A DNA stretch of 64,000 bases from Actinomycetota bacterium (GCA_040757835.1 JBFLWJ010000004.1:1-64000), one strand, 5' to 3'. Shown: positions 34,685-44,112, counted from the stretch's first letter. Translations and numbers: made by a program. The notes: generated by a model not told the origin, from the letters alone.

Positions 34685-35737
34685 GTGCCGGAATACACCA
34701 AGTCAGAGGCCAAGGACTGGGCGCGGGAGAAGTTCCGCGGAATCGAGAACGTACTCATACCCTCCCTCAAACCCACGGAGATGGGGGAGGGAAAGATGCT
34801 GCTCATGGACGAGGCGGGCATCAGGTACGACGTCAACATGGTAGCCAGGCACGGGTTCTTTATGACTACCGTAGCATGCGAGGGCATCCATTTCATGCTG
34901 CAGGAGATGATCTTGAGGCCTTATTACGAGTGGGTTGTCGACGAGAACAAAGGGAGGGTGATCCTCGATGCGTATATCTGCAACAACACCATCGAGGAGC
35001 AGATCAACAACGTGAAGATCGCCGAGGAGACGGGCATTGACTGTGTCATGGTAGCCTTTCCTCCCAGCTTCTATCCCAAGAGCGAGGACGATATCTACGA
35101 GTATTTCAAGACCATATGCGATTCCACCAACCTGGCTGTGGTGGCCTACCCCTCCCACAAGTACAACTTCGAGAGGTTCCATCCCAGTGGCTTCAACCCC
35201 AGGACGATCGAGAGGATCGCCCATATAGAAAACGTGGTGGCCATGAAGCTGGGGGTAGTGGACATGGCCCATACCATGGAGTGCGTCCGCCGCTTCGGCG
35301 ACGTGGTCATGCTCAATCAGCCCATGATCTCGTGGTGGCCCGTGTGCGTGATGGAGCTGGGGCTCAAGTGGGCGGGGTCGGCCCCTTACGAGTACCTGCA
35401 GACCCCGGAAAATCCGCGCCTGGTGGAACATTTCAACCTCTTGCTGGACGGAAAGATGGACGAGGCCATGGAGATATTCTGGGAACTCAAGCCCGCGCGG
35501 GATGTCTGGGAAGAGTTCCAGATGCCCCAGGTGGCGGAGGGAAGCTACAATTTCATGCACTGGAAATACGTGGGCTGGCTGACGGGTATGAACGGCGGCC
35601 CTATGTATCTCTCCACGCCCCGCATCTACGAGCACGAGAAGGAGAGGTACAAGGAAGGGCTGCGCAAGATCGGCATCACCCCAAGGGAGCCCGATGAGGA
35701 GTTCTATGTCGGCCGCGTGAACTACTCCGGGAAGTGA
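34685..35737 (+). CDS. DapA/N-acetylneuraminate-lyase-family aldolase
   Basis: A 350-residue class I (Schiff base) aldolase/lyase of the dihydrodipicolinate synthase family. The barrel motifs are altered but recognisable: IEEQINNVKIAEETGIDCVM, AYPSHKYN with the tyrosine position, and VVAMKLGVVDM with the probable Schiff-base lysine. It is longer than DapA (about 290), with a C-terminal extension (MNGGPMYLSTPRIYEHEKE). GTG 34685 is chosen because AGGAGGT ends seven bases upstream; the earlier GTG 34676 lies inside that site. Its place after an acyl-CoA dehydrogenase suggests catabolic C-C cleavage rather than lysine synthesis. Confidence 0.82.
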   Translation: MPEYTKSEAKDWAREKFRGIENVLIPSLKPTEMGEGKMLLMDEAGIRYDVNMVARHGFFMTTVACEGIHFMLQEMILRPYYEWVVDENKGRVILDAYICNNTIEEQINNVKIAEETGIDCVMVAFPPSFYPKSEDDIYEYFKTICDSTNLAVVAYPSHKYNFERFHPSGFNPRTIERIAHIENVVAMKLGVVDMAHTMECVRRFGDVVMLNQPMISWWPVCVMELGLKWAGSAPYEYLQTPENPRLVEHFNLLLDGKMDEAMEIFWELKPARDVWEEFQMPQVAEGSYNFMHWKYVGWLTGMNGGPMYLSTPRIYEHEKERYKEGLRKIGITPREPDEEFYVGRVNYSGK

Positions 35738-35839
35738 GAGCAACAGCCCAAACATCAAGAGAGCGTCCTCAAATCGGGGATGGTCGCGGAGTCGTCATAG
35801 CCTCTAACATCTCCCGGAGGACGGCGGGAAGGAACCTGG

Positions 35840-36862
35840 ATGATTAACTCTCTACAGCACGTAGGGGTTGGCGTGACGGATGTCGACCGCTCGTATGAGT
35901 TCTACCACCGCCATCTGCGCTTCAAGATGAAACTGAGCGAACTGGAGGACGATATCGAGGAACTGGTACCCATGTTCGGGCGCAGGCCGCGCATGCGTAT
36001 CTTGAACGCCCTGAACGCTTACGGAGGAGCGACGCTCGAGCTTTTTCAGCATGTCGATACACCTCCCAGGACAAAGCCGTCTCCGCCCAGCTGGGGCGAT
36101 ACCGGCTACCTGGAACTGGGCGTCGAGGTGAAAGGTCTCGAGAAGGTGTTTGGAGTCATGGAAAAGGCGGGAGTAGACATGCTGACCGACATCCATGAGC
36201 TGAAAACCGCGACCGGGGCCACCTGGCGTTACGCCTACCTCAAGGACCCGGACGGTCTGCCCATACAGTTGATCGACCTCGACGACGCAAGGTCGGACCA
36301 GGGGCCTGGCCTCGTATGCGGCATCGTCCACGTCGGCCTGGGCGTTTCGGACCTGGAGAGGGCCCAGGCTTTCTACGGTGTCCTGGGCTTCGATGAGGAG
36401 CTATGCCATGGACAGGATGTTGCCGGGGAACTGGAGCCGGTCATGCCCGGCCCGGACGGGTTGGAAGTCGTTTACCTAGGCCGGAGCGCCGGCTCCACGG
36501 CGCGGCTGGTCTCCTTTACCGGCGGCATGGTCAAGCTTTTCCATTGCGGGGGACGTAGCGGTGAGCGGGTGTTCGAGGGAAGACGTTTCGGCGATCCGGG
36601 CCTGGTGGAGATCGGCCTCGACGTCGACGACGCAGCCGCGGCGTCGGAAAGGGCCACAGGTGCAGGTGGCAGGGAAGTGGTTCCGCCCACCGACTTTGAT
36701 TGGGGCTTCGGCCCTCGTGGCACCCTGGTTTATATAGGTGATCCGGAGGGAAACGTGGTGGAGTTCGTGAGGTTGAAGAGCGTCTTCAAGTTGTCCCCCG
36801 GAGCCCTGAACTGGGTGGTGGCCAGGCCTGGGCGCCTGCTGGCTCGGATGCATATCCTGTGA
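35840..36862 (+). CDS. Double VOC-domain protein (glyoxalase/extradiol-dioxygenase fold)
   Basis: A 340-residue protein with two vicinal-oxygen-chelate modules: residues 1-150 (starting INSLQHVGVGVTDVDRSYEFY) and about 160-325 (starting CGIVHVGLGVSDLERAQAFY). Each opens with the histidine usually used as a metal ligand, and YLKDPDGLPIQLID and YIGDPEGNVVEFV close the two with the glutamate or its substitute. The family includes methylmalonyl-CoA epimerase, glyoxalase I and dioxygenases. In an anaerobe an epimerase or lyase role on an acyl-CoA is more likely than an oxygenase. It lies in the regulon operon, about 100 bases after the DapA-like gene. Confidence 0.82.
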   Translation: MINSLQHVGVGVTDVDRSYEFYHRHLRFKMKLSELEDDIEELVPMFGRRPRMRILNALNAYGGATLELFQHVDTPPRTKPSPPSWGDTGYLELGVEVKGLEKVFGVMEKAGVDMLTDIHELKTATGATWRYAYLKDPDGLPIQLIDLDDARSDQGPGLVCGIVHVGLGVSDLERAQAFYGVLGFDEELCHGQDVAGELEPVMPGPDGLEVVYLGRSAGSTARLVSFTGGMVKLFHCGGRSGERVFEGRRFGDPGLVEIGLDVDDAAAASERATGAGGREVVPPTDFDWGFGPRGTLVYIGDPEGNVVEFVRLKSVFKLSPGALNWVVARPGRLLARMHIL

Positions 36863-36903
36863 TCTGCAAGTGGTGACGTGCTTATGGCAGTAGGAGGGAA
36901 AAC

Positions 36904-38067
36904 GTGGAAGAGAAGGACAGGACAGACAAGGCCCTCGTGGTCTACTACTCGTTGACCGGAAGAGGGAAGGACGTAGCCGGGATCCTGGAGGAAGATTTGA
37001 AGGAGGCCGGCATAGAGGTGACGGTGACCGCCCTGGAGCCCGACCCACCCTTCGAACTGCCGGTCAAGTTCCTGGAGACGCTGATACTGACCGCCTACGG
37101 CGGGATGGGAATGGGACGCAAGTTGAAACCGCTGCCGCAGTCCGTATACGAGGGTGACTACGACATGGTGGTCCTGGTGGGTCCTTCCTGGGGCTTCCAT
37201 CCCGCCCCTCCCATGGCTTATTTCGCCAGGGAGGTACTGCCTGGTATACGTTTATCTCCTACGGTAAAGACGGCGGTTGTGATAACCTGCCGCTCTTACT
37301 GGCGCAGGCACCTCAAGATATTGAGGGAGTACCTGGCGCGCTCGGGGCTGAAGGTCGCCGGTTATCTGGCCCTGGAACATCAGGGCCGGGAGCCCCTGAG
37401 ATTCCTGGCCATCACCGCCCGTCTGGCCCTGAAGGAGCCGCCTCTGTATCGGCTGCTGGGAAGGTTCTATCCGCCGTTCGGCCTTTCCGAGGAACAGGTG
37501 GGACGCATCCACGCCCTGGCATCCGGGATGGCGGAGGGAAACATCGGGCGTAGCGCAAGGGCAGCCGGTGGAAAGGAGAGACGGCTGAACGACAATCAGG
37601 CCTACCTTATATCCACACAGGAGAAGGTGACAATCCTCGCCAGGCGCCTGGTCACCATCCCCTATCTCATCCTGCGCTACTGGCTGAGAGGCCTCATACC
37701 AACGGACATGCGTGAACCCGGGGATATAATGCGCAAATACATCCGGGACTACGAGGCGGAGATGATCCTGGAAAGGCTGGGGGTCGTGGAGAGGGACGCT
37801 ACCGCCGCCATGAAAGCCCTTACCTATATGCATAATCTAACCACCAAAGGGGAGATCGTCGAGATGACCACCCACAGATGCGTACGCAGGGAAAGCCACT
37901 GTCCTGCGGCCGGGTTCCTGAATAAGGGGTTCTGCCGGGATATCCTCAGCGGGCCCGCTTTCCGGGGTCTGTGCGAGGCCATAAACCCCGACCTCGAGCA
38001 CATCCATACCAGCTATCTCTCCGGAGGGGACGACGTATGCGAGCTGATCTTCGAGATGAGGCGATAG
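36904..38067 (+). CDS. Flavodoxin-like domain fused to a C-terminal domain of uncertain family
   Basis: A 387-residue two-part protein. Residues 9-200 resemble a flavodoxin/NAD(P)H dehydrogenase fold, with VVYYSLTGRGKDVA as phosphate loop and VLVGPSWGFHPAPPMAYFA as the second FMN loop. The C-terminal 150 residues (from about 255) contain MTTHRCVRRESHCPAAGFLNK and a late acidic stretch NPDLEHIHTSYLSGGDD, loosely like the L-2-amino-thiazoline-4-carboxylate hydrolase-type or DUF fold. GTG 36904 follows GGAGGG. The FMN part could feed electrons to or from the acyl-CoA dehydrogenase. The C-terminal call is weak. Confidence 0.55.
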   Translation: MEEKDRTDKALVVYYSLTGRGKDVAGILEEDLKEAGIEVTVTALEPDPPFELPVKFLETLILTAYGGMGMGRKLKPLPQSVYEGDYDMVVLVGPSWGFHPAPPMAYFAREVLPGIRLSPTVKTAVVITCRSYWRRHLKILREYLARSGLKVAGYLALEHQGREPLRFLAITARLALKEPPLYRLLGRFYPPFGLSEEQVGRIHALASGMAEGNIGRSARAAGGKERRLNDNQAYLISTQEKVTILARRLVTIPYLILRYWLRGLIPTDMREPGDIMRKYIRDYEAEMILERLGVVERDATAAMKALTYMHNLTTKGEIVEMTTHRCVRRESHCPAAGFLNKGFCRDILSGPAFRGLCEAINPDLEHIHTSYLSGGDDVCELIFEMRR

Positions 38068-38080
38068 GATTAACAGAGCG

Positions 38081-38902
38081 GTGGTTGGCAGGGTAGAGGA
38101 TAAGATGGGCCAGCGTGCCCTGCAGAACGCCGAGGTCATCTTCACCGATGTACGCGTTCCGGCGGAGGTAGCCTGCTTCAGCTCCCTGCTCAAAGCCGGG
38201 AGAAATGAAGAGATACTCGAGCTTATCGATAGAGGGCCAAAGAGCTTCCGGTTCTATCGCGAATGGGGCGTGAAGGCGCTCCTGGCCACGGGGAAGAAGG
38301 CTCGTGCCCTGCGGTACGCGGAGGAATCGCGTGATGGATATACCAGCTCTTCCTATATCTCCAGGCAATGCCAGGAGATCCTCCTGTCGAGCGGTCTTTC
38401 CGAGGAAGCCTATGATCGCTACGCGCTTGATGCCAACTGGAAAACGACCTATCTCGCCACCTTCCGCGAGGTGGCGAGGAAGTTCCCCGACATCGACAAG
38501 TCGCGGATACTCGAGGATCTCGTGGCATCAACTCCCGGGAACGAAGGCAAGTGGTTCGCCGCGGCGAAGTGGGCGGGACTTTACGACCGGGCTATCGAGC
38601 TGGCCAATACCAGCCCCTGCGACCCGAAAACCCTTACTAGAGCCGCGAGGGACATGGCGCAAACCCAGCCGCGTTTCGCCGTCGAGGCGGGCATAGCGGC
38701 CATACATTGGCTGGTGGAGGGTTATGGGTACGAGATAACCGGAATGGATGTGATCAGCGCCTTCGACTACGCCATGCAAGCCGCCAACAGCGCAGGATGC
38801 GCGGAAGAAGTCCACAGGCGTATCTGCGAGATCGTTGCTGGAGAGAAGTCGTCGGATCGTTTCGTCGCCAAGCATCTGAGCCGCAAGCTCGGACCGGGAT
38901 AA
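38081..38902 (+). pseudogene. Chimeric relic: acyl-CoA dehydrogenase fragment joined to an unrelated C-terminal fragment
   Basis: The first 30 codons (VGRVEDKMGQRALQNAEVIF, then TDVRVPAE) match the middle beta domain of an acyl-CoA dehydrogenase; compare VEDKMGQRTSPTADVVLSDV in the intact gene at 33479. After VPAE the frame switches without a break to a helical-repeat protein (ACFSSLLKAGRNEEILELID onward) that resembles the C-terminal half of large TPR/SWIM-associated proteins. Neither fragment has its own normal beginning, so this is best read as a deletion junction with a chance in-frame fusion. It has no ribosome-binding site of note. It could still be translated, but a function is unlikely. 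Confidence 0.65.
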
Positions 38903-38918
38903 AGTGTCGGTGTCGGAT

Positions 38919-39240
38919 CTACATGGCGAGCCAGACGATTGGAATCACTGCACCAACCCCAGCATTCTTGAACTCGGGATCACCGGTGACGAGAGCGGCG
39001 TCCTTGATTTAAGCGAGTGCGGCAGAGAAACAATCAGCGTATGCGATAGGGTATTGAGCCTTGAGGTGAGCGGCGGCGAGAGCTAGGCGCCTGTCTACAG
39101 CCCCTTTCAACATGCCGGCCGACTCCTTTATTGCATTTATGGATAGAGGCACCACTGCGATGGTGCTCCCATACATCTCTGTTACCTTGAACTTATCAGC
39201 GAGAAGCGGCTCAGGCTCTCTCTGCCTGACTACCCCGTTA
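38919..39240 (-). pseudogene. VapC-type PIN toxin remnant with in-frame stop
   Basis: Minus-strand reading from about 39240 gives PLLADKFKVTEMYGSTIAVV, then a helical stretch, then YPIAYADCFSAALA, a TAA stop, and in the same frame IKDAALVTGDPEFKNAGVGA. The YADCFSAALA and LVTGDPEF blocks are the two C-terminal acidic motifs of VapC ribonucleases. The N-terminal strand with the first Asp is missing, and one stop interrupts the frame, so the gene is dead. It directly follows the SEC-C gene, and no VapB antitoxin is seen. Confidence 0.7.
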
Positions 39241-40809
39241 TAAGGAATGGATCCCGTAGAGGCGCATCATCTCGTAGAGAACACGGTATCCCGAGCGTTG
39301 GAGGAATTCGTCCAGGTCTCCGGCTTCTCCCCTCTCGATGGCCTTTCCGCTCTCCACGCTGACGAACCTCTCCAGCTCCCCCAGGAAATCCCCGGGTGCA
39401 TAGATGACGTTGCTCAAGAGTTCGTGCCGTCCTCCCGTATCGCCCAGGAACCCTCCGACGAGATCGCCCTCCGCTGTGTCCGGCCCGAGAAAGTCGCCGG
39501 ACACGCGGTACCGTTCGTTCCGGAATACGTCGCGCAGCGATGTCCCGCCGTCGTCCATGCTCTCGATCTCGTAGACGGAGAAACGGGCGGACACCAATCC
39601 GCGCAGCAGCCGGGCCTGCTCATCCTTCAGGTCCGAGCCGTGCGCCGCCGCGAATTCCTCGGCCACGGTTCTTCCGCTTTCACCAAGGGGCCATCTTATG
39701 AGGAACCAGTCATTGAAGAGTGCCTCCTCGAGTATCTCCACTCCCTCCGTGCCGCCTTCCCCGAAGCGGGTGCGGCCGAGCGACCCCAGGTATTCGTCCC
39801 TGGCCGCTTTCCTTTCCGCCGCCTTGGAATGCTCGCGCGCGAAATCCGCCAGCGAAGACATGAGCAATGCTCCCAGCCAGGGTTCACCTTCATCGAACCC
39901 CCCGTACAGCAGGATATCGCGCAGCTCCTCCAGCCGCGGCAGGCAGCACTTCTTGAACTTGCTGCCGCTGCCGCAGGGACAGGGATCGTTTCTTCCCGTC
40001 CTCAGCTGCTCCTCGACCCAGCCGAGGTCCGGCAGCCACTCTTCGTCCTCCTCCGGGATGAGCTCAAGATCTTCCTCCCTCTCCCGCGTCATGGTGGAAC
40101 GCAGTCGGTCGATCTCAAAATCGAGTTCGAACTCCCTGAGGTCGGCCATATCCTCATCCACGAAGCCCTCGAGCCGGCAACCCAGGCCCGTGCTGTCGCG
40201 GCCCGCGAGGGATTCGCGCGCGAAAGCCGCGGCGGCCTCGTCTAGGAAGGAGTGGTGTTCCGACAGCGCGGCGCCGATAACCTCCCCCACCTCCTCGCCA
40301 CCGGACGACACCAGGGCCTGCACGATGAAGATGAACATATCGTTGTAGAAGGGGTCTTCCGGGTCCAGCCCCAGCAGCATCTCCCGCAGGAACCCGCCAT
40401 TGCCCGCCTCCCTGCCCAACAGGCCGAGAGCTTCGACGGCCGCCAACCTGGCCTCGCCGTATGCGGGATCTCCCGCCACGCGGCGCAGCCCGGCCGAGAC
40501 CTCGTCGGGGTAGAGTGAGCCCAGCTTGGCCAGGGCCAGCACCGTTTCGTGCAGTTCCTCGCCGCAACAACCCTCCAGCGCCAGCATGAGGACGGGGAGC
40601 GCCTGACGCGGCTTGTGGCAGCCGATGAGGCGCAGCAGGAAGACGAACCCGTCCGGGAGTAAGTCCGGTTCTATCTCCGCCAGCAGGTCCGCGCACATGG
40701 CGATGGCGATGGGTATCAGCCGCTCGCCCCTCTCCAGCGCGAGCGTGAGCACTTCCTCCTCTATTTCCAAGCAGCTTCTCAGGATCTCCTCGGCCAGCAC
40801 ATGGTCCAA
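39238..40809 (-). CDS. SEC-C motif protein with HEAT-like repeats
   Basis: A 523-residue protein. The first 220 residues are helical-repeat-like (GEARLAAVEALGLLGREAGN). A SEC-C zinc-binding motif, GRNDPCPCGSGSKFKKCC, lies near 275-292, and an uncharacterised C-terminal region follows. SEC-C motifs bind zinc and often mark chaperone- or nuclease-associated proteins; no activity can be assigned here. The TTG start at 40809 is uncertain: the same frame is open about 45 codons further upstream (to a TAG near 40940), into the tail of the SNF2 gene, which suggests that the true N-terminus was lost in a deletion. Confidence 0.7.
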   Translation of the reverse strand: MDHVLAEEILRSCLEIEEEVLTLALERGERLIPIAIAMCADLLAEIEPDLLPDGFVFLLRLIGCHKPRQALPVLMLALEGCCGEELHETVLALAKLGSLYPDEVSAGLRRVAGDPAYGEARLAAVEALGLLGREAGNGGFLREMLLGLDPEDPFYNDMFIFIVQALVSSGGEEVGEVIGAALSEHHSFLDEAAAAFARESLAGRDSTGLGCRLEGFVDEDMADLREFELDFEIDRLRSTMTREREEDLELIPEEDEEWLPDLGWVEEQLRTGRNDPCPCGSGSKFKKCCLPRLEELRDILLYGGFDEGEPWLGALLMSSLADFAREHSKAAERKAARDEYLGSLGRTRFGEGGTEGVEILEEALFNDWFLIRWPLGESGRTVAEEFAAAHGSDLKDEQARLLRGLVSARFSVYEIESMDDGGTSLRDVFRNERYRVSGDFLGPDTAEGDLVGGFLGDTGGRHELLSNVIYAPGDFLGELERFVSVESGKAIERGEAGDLDEFLQRSGYRVLYEMMRLYGIHSL

Positions 40810-43244
40810 CAGGTGATCCTCACACTTCTCGACGTAGTTGCGGGCCCGCAGCAGATCATCGCACTCGCCGGCGGTTCTTGCCAGTTCCCGGAATCCCTGC
40901 GGCGCGCTGTCCGGCGTATCGCCGATATAATCCTCCTATCCGACTTGAGGCGGCGCATGATGAAGGGGGCGGTTATACGGCGCAGCCGGTCGATGCTTGC
41001 CGCGTCCCGGAACTTCTCGATAGGCGCCGCGTAGTCCTGGCGGAACGATTCCAGCGACCCGAGGTATCCCGGATTGAGGAAGTCGAAGATGCTCCACAAC
41101 TCACCGAGGTGGTTCTCCACCGGGGTCCCACTCAGGGCGACCCGGAAGTCGGCCTTGACCTCCTTCACCGCTCGGGCTTGGTCGGTGCGCGGATTCTTGA
41201 TGTTCTGGGCCTCGTCTATGATCAGTGGCCCCCAGGCGCGGGCCTTGAACTTGTCCAGGTCCCGCCGGAGAATGCCGTAGGAGGTGATCACAAGGTCCCG
41301 GTCCTTGGTGGCCAGGCGCCTCTCCGCTCCGTGGTAGATGGACACGCGCAGGGAGGGCGTGAAGCGTTCTACCTCCTTCCGCCAGTTGCCCACCACCGTC
41401 GTTGGGCACACCACCAGGGCCGGGTGCTTGCCTGCCTTCCTTTCCTTCAGCGCCAGGACGAGCGCGATGGCCTGGATGGTCTTTCCCAGGCCCATGTCGT
41501 CGGCGAGGCACGACCCGATGCCCCGCGCTGCATTGGTGTAGAGCCACCCCAGGCCGCGCTCCTGGTAGGGGCGGAGGCTCCCTGTCAGGGTGGCCGGGAC
41601 ATCTATCCTCTCCGGCTTGGCCATCCGCTTCAGCCAGCGCGCGAGGGCGGCGTCGGTGTGAAGCTCCATGCCTCGCTCCTCGCCCGCCAGAGCCCAGCGC
41701 AGCAGCTCCATGGAGGACGGGGTCGGCGGGGGCTTGGACATCTGCCGCAGCATCCTCTCGGCCTCGTCGGGGCTCAGCATGACGTAGCCATCCCGGAACC
41801 TCACCACGCCCTGCGCCGAGCGGACGAGCTCCAGGAACTCCTCCCTGGTCATCACCGTTTCGCCCAGGGAGATCTCCCAGTCGAACTCGAGCATCTCCGC
41901 GAGGGACAGGTAGTTCTTGGTCCTGGCGCTTCCGGACAGAGACGCCCGCAGCGCCAGCTTGGGGGAGAGGAGCTTAGCCAGCTCCCTGGGGAGGACCATT
42001 CTGATGCCCAGGATGCCCAGGACGGTGGCGTGCCGGGTGAGCAGGTCGGCCATCTCGACCGGGCTCACGGCGGCGCTCATCACCCCGCGCGAGTCGAGGA
42101 TATCCAGAAGCTGGGGCAGGTATTCCCCGGCGACGGCTATCTGCCGCGCCAGGTCGTGCCGCACGCGCCGGGCGGGGCGGGAGAACACCTCGTCCTCGGA
42201 GGCGAAGACCTCGGAGAGGGAGAGTATCGGCGCCAGCGGGTCGTCGCGGTCCTCCACGTCCAGGTGCAGGCCGAAGAGGTCCTTTGCGGGGGTCTCTATC
42301 CTGACCACCGGGGAGACGGCCTTACCCCGCATGGCAAGCCTTTCCAGCCAGTTGGAGATGCTCGCCACCGTGCGCCTCTCCTCGAACCTGGTGGGCTCGT
42401 AGGTCCCGCCCGCGAAGAAGGCGTTTGTGAGCTTGTCCCTTACGAGGTCCGCGGGGGCGTGGGCGAAGCGGGCCACGATGCGGTCCAGGAAGAGTGCCAC
42501 CAGGCGGGACGCCGCGCCCGGGGCGTAGACCGCCTGCCCCCGGCGGCGGTACCCGAGGTTGGCGGGCAACACCTCCTCGAGCCAAGCCAGTGCCCGCCAG
42601 ACCTTCTCCCCCTGGGCGAGGGGGAGGTACCGCACGGTGAACGCGCCATCCCAGCCCGGGACGACCTCGGGGATGAAGGACGAGGTCATCGCCAGGGAGA
42701 GGGCGATCGCACCCGCCGCGCACAGGGCGCGTGAGGACACGGAATGGCGGGCCAGGTCCGTCTCCAGTGGCAGGGCCAGGAAGAAGTCGAGCACCGGGGC
42801 GCACTCGAGCCTGATTCCCTCGCGGGAGGCCTGTCGCAGCCCGCCGCCGTCGATCACCGGCAGCTTCCGGCGCGAAGGCCTCGGGGCGTGCGCCCGGCGA
42901 TCCCCCGGGGCGGGGCCATCCCCGGGGTGGGGCGGGGCGTTGGAAGGCGAGGTGGTGGTGGCCACGCCTTCATGGGTCGCGCCGTCCCGGACGGGCCGCC
43001 CACGCCGGCTGGACGCCCGTGCTTTCTCGCGCGGCGGTTCGTCCTCCCCTGTTTCCGCGGCCCTTATCGCCTCCATAAGCACGCGGGGAGGCGGGGAATC
43101 GTCGCGATCGAGTGCGACGAAGAAGAAGGGCCCGGGTTCGTCGTGGACGAGGTAGAAATCCGCGCCGCGCAGGGAAGGGAAGTCCTCGATTATCTCGGGG
43201 GCTCTCGCCGCGGCGGACACCCTCCCGCAGGCCTCGAACAACAC
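40779..43244 (-). pseudogene. SNF2-family helicase lacking its C-terminal motor domain
   Basis: An 821-residue reading of an SNF2/Swi2 ATPase. The N-terminal bacterial SNF2 region is followed by the first RecA-like domain: motif I DDMGLGKTIQAIAL, motif II IIDEAQNIKN and motif III SGTPVENHLGELWSIFDFLN. The family segment FIMRRLKSDRRII is reached near residue 775, and the whole second RecA domain (motifs IV-VI, about 300 residues) is absent. The last 45 codons are out-of-frame sequence that overlaps the SEC-C frame. ATPase function without the second domain is impossible in this family, so a deletion has probably inactivated it. It pairs with the SWIM gene upstream. Confidence 0.75.
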
Positions 43245-43265
43245 CTTCTTGAAGTCGCCCCCCTC

Positions 43266-43976
43266 CTAAAAGAGGGGGGCGTCCTGCAGCAGGGAGAACA
43301 CGCCGTTCAGGTCCAGGCCGGGAAACGAGAGGTCCAGGTCCGGTGGTTGCGAAGTTGCCTCGGCGCGATCCGCCGCCTCCGCCTCCCGGTAGGCGATGAA
43401 CGGCCAGGCCTCTGTCCCGCCCCAACCTTCCTCCCCCTCATCCTCCGGCGCCATCCCCGCCGCATCCCGGAGCGACACGGTGGATACGCCCCGCAGGTTG
43501 AAGGCGATGAAGGGATCCTTATCGATTTCGTTGGCCACTATGTAGTAGACGGCCGCCAAGTGCTTACAGGGATTCGCCCAGTCGGGGCAGGAGCAGGAGG
43601 CCTCGATATCCCTCCAGGACCGGGGAAAGAGGGAGACGCCCGTGTTCTCCAGCAGGCCCAGCATGCGCTCGGGTAGCTTCCCCAGGCTCAGCTCCGAGGC
43701 GATGGCGGAACTGGAGGCCACCAGGAGCTTCACCTTGGACGCCTGCGCCCGTGTGAAGTCCTTCAGCTTGATGCTCACCTTATAGGGTTGCCGCCGAGTG
43801 CCCTGCACCCGCGCTCGCAACGTCCCGTCCCCTTCGAGATGGATCTCCAGCACGCTGCCGTTGCGCGCATAGCGCCTCCCCCGTGGCAGGCGATTGGTAT
43901 CGTAGTCGATCCTTTCCATCGCCTCCACCCAGGCCTCGCCCCACCAGGTGCGCCCGAACGCGGTCCTCGCCGCCAT
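43266..43976 (-). CDS. SWIM zinc-finger protein
   Basis: A 236-residue protein with a SWIM zinc finger, CxCx6CxH: Cys128, Cys130, Cys137 and His139 in CSCPDWANPCKH. The N-terminal FGRTWWGEAWVEAMERIDYD is typical of the SWIM proteins that precede SNF2-type helicases in bacterial operons, where they probably target DNA or protein. The gap to the SNF2 start is about 20 bases. The C-terminal 60 residues are acidic and low in complexity. The gene looks intact, while its usual SNF2 partner is truncated. Confidence 0.88.
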   Translation of the reverse strand: MAARTAFGRTWWGEAWVEAMERIDYDTNRLPRGRRYARNGSVLEIHLEGDGTLRARVQGTRRQPYKVSIKLKDFTRAQASKVKLLVASSSAIASELSLGKLPERMLGLLENTGVSLFPRSWRDIEASCSCPDWANPCKHLAAVYYIVANEIDKDPFIAFNLRGVSTVSLRDAAGMAPEDEGEEGWGGTEAWPFIAYREAEAADRAEATSQPPDLDLSFPGLDLNGVFSLLQDAPLF

Positions 43977-44060
43977 TGCTTCCTCTCCCCTTCACGGTAC
44001 CAAGCCGGTTCTTGAAGTATTCTACCGGGACCAAGAGACAGGTCTTATAATTCCGGTCCG

Positions 44061-44108
44061 ATCATCGGCCGTAGGGGCTGACGAAAGTCAGCCCCTACGG
44101 CCGATGAT
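44061..44108. repeat. 22-bp perfect inverted repeat with GAAA loop
   Basis: The arms 44061-44082 and 44087-44108 are exactly complementary around GAAA; the right arm reads GTCAGCCCCTACGGCC and onward. There is no T-tract. It lies between the SWIM gene and the RND-transporter remnant, both read leftward. It may be a REP-type element or a very stable terminator-like structure. Confidence 0.75.
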
Positions 44109-44112
44109 ACCT

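Noticed and set aside
34685..35737. DapA of lysine biosynthesis
   Set aside because: The barrel motifs are divergent, the protein is about 60 residues too long, and the operon is catabolic in character.
40878..42734. A 618-codon plus-strand frame over the SNF2 gene
   Set aside because: The helicase motifs are on the minus strand; the plus frame has shadow-type composition and no start context.
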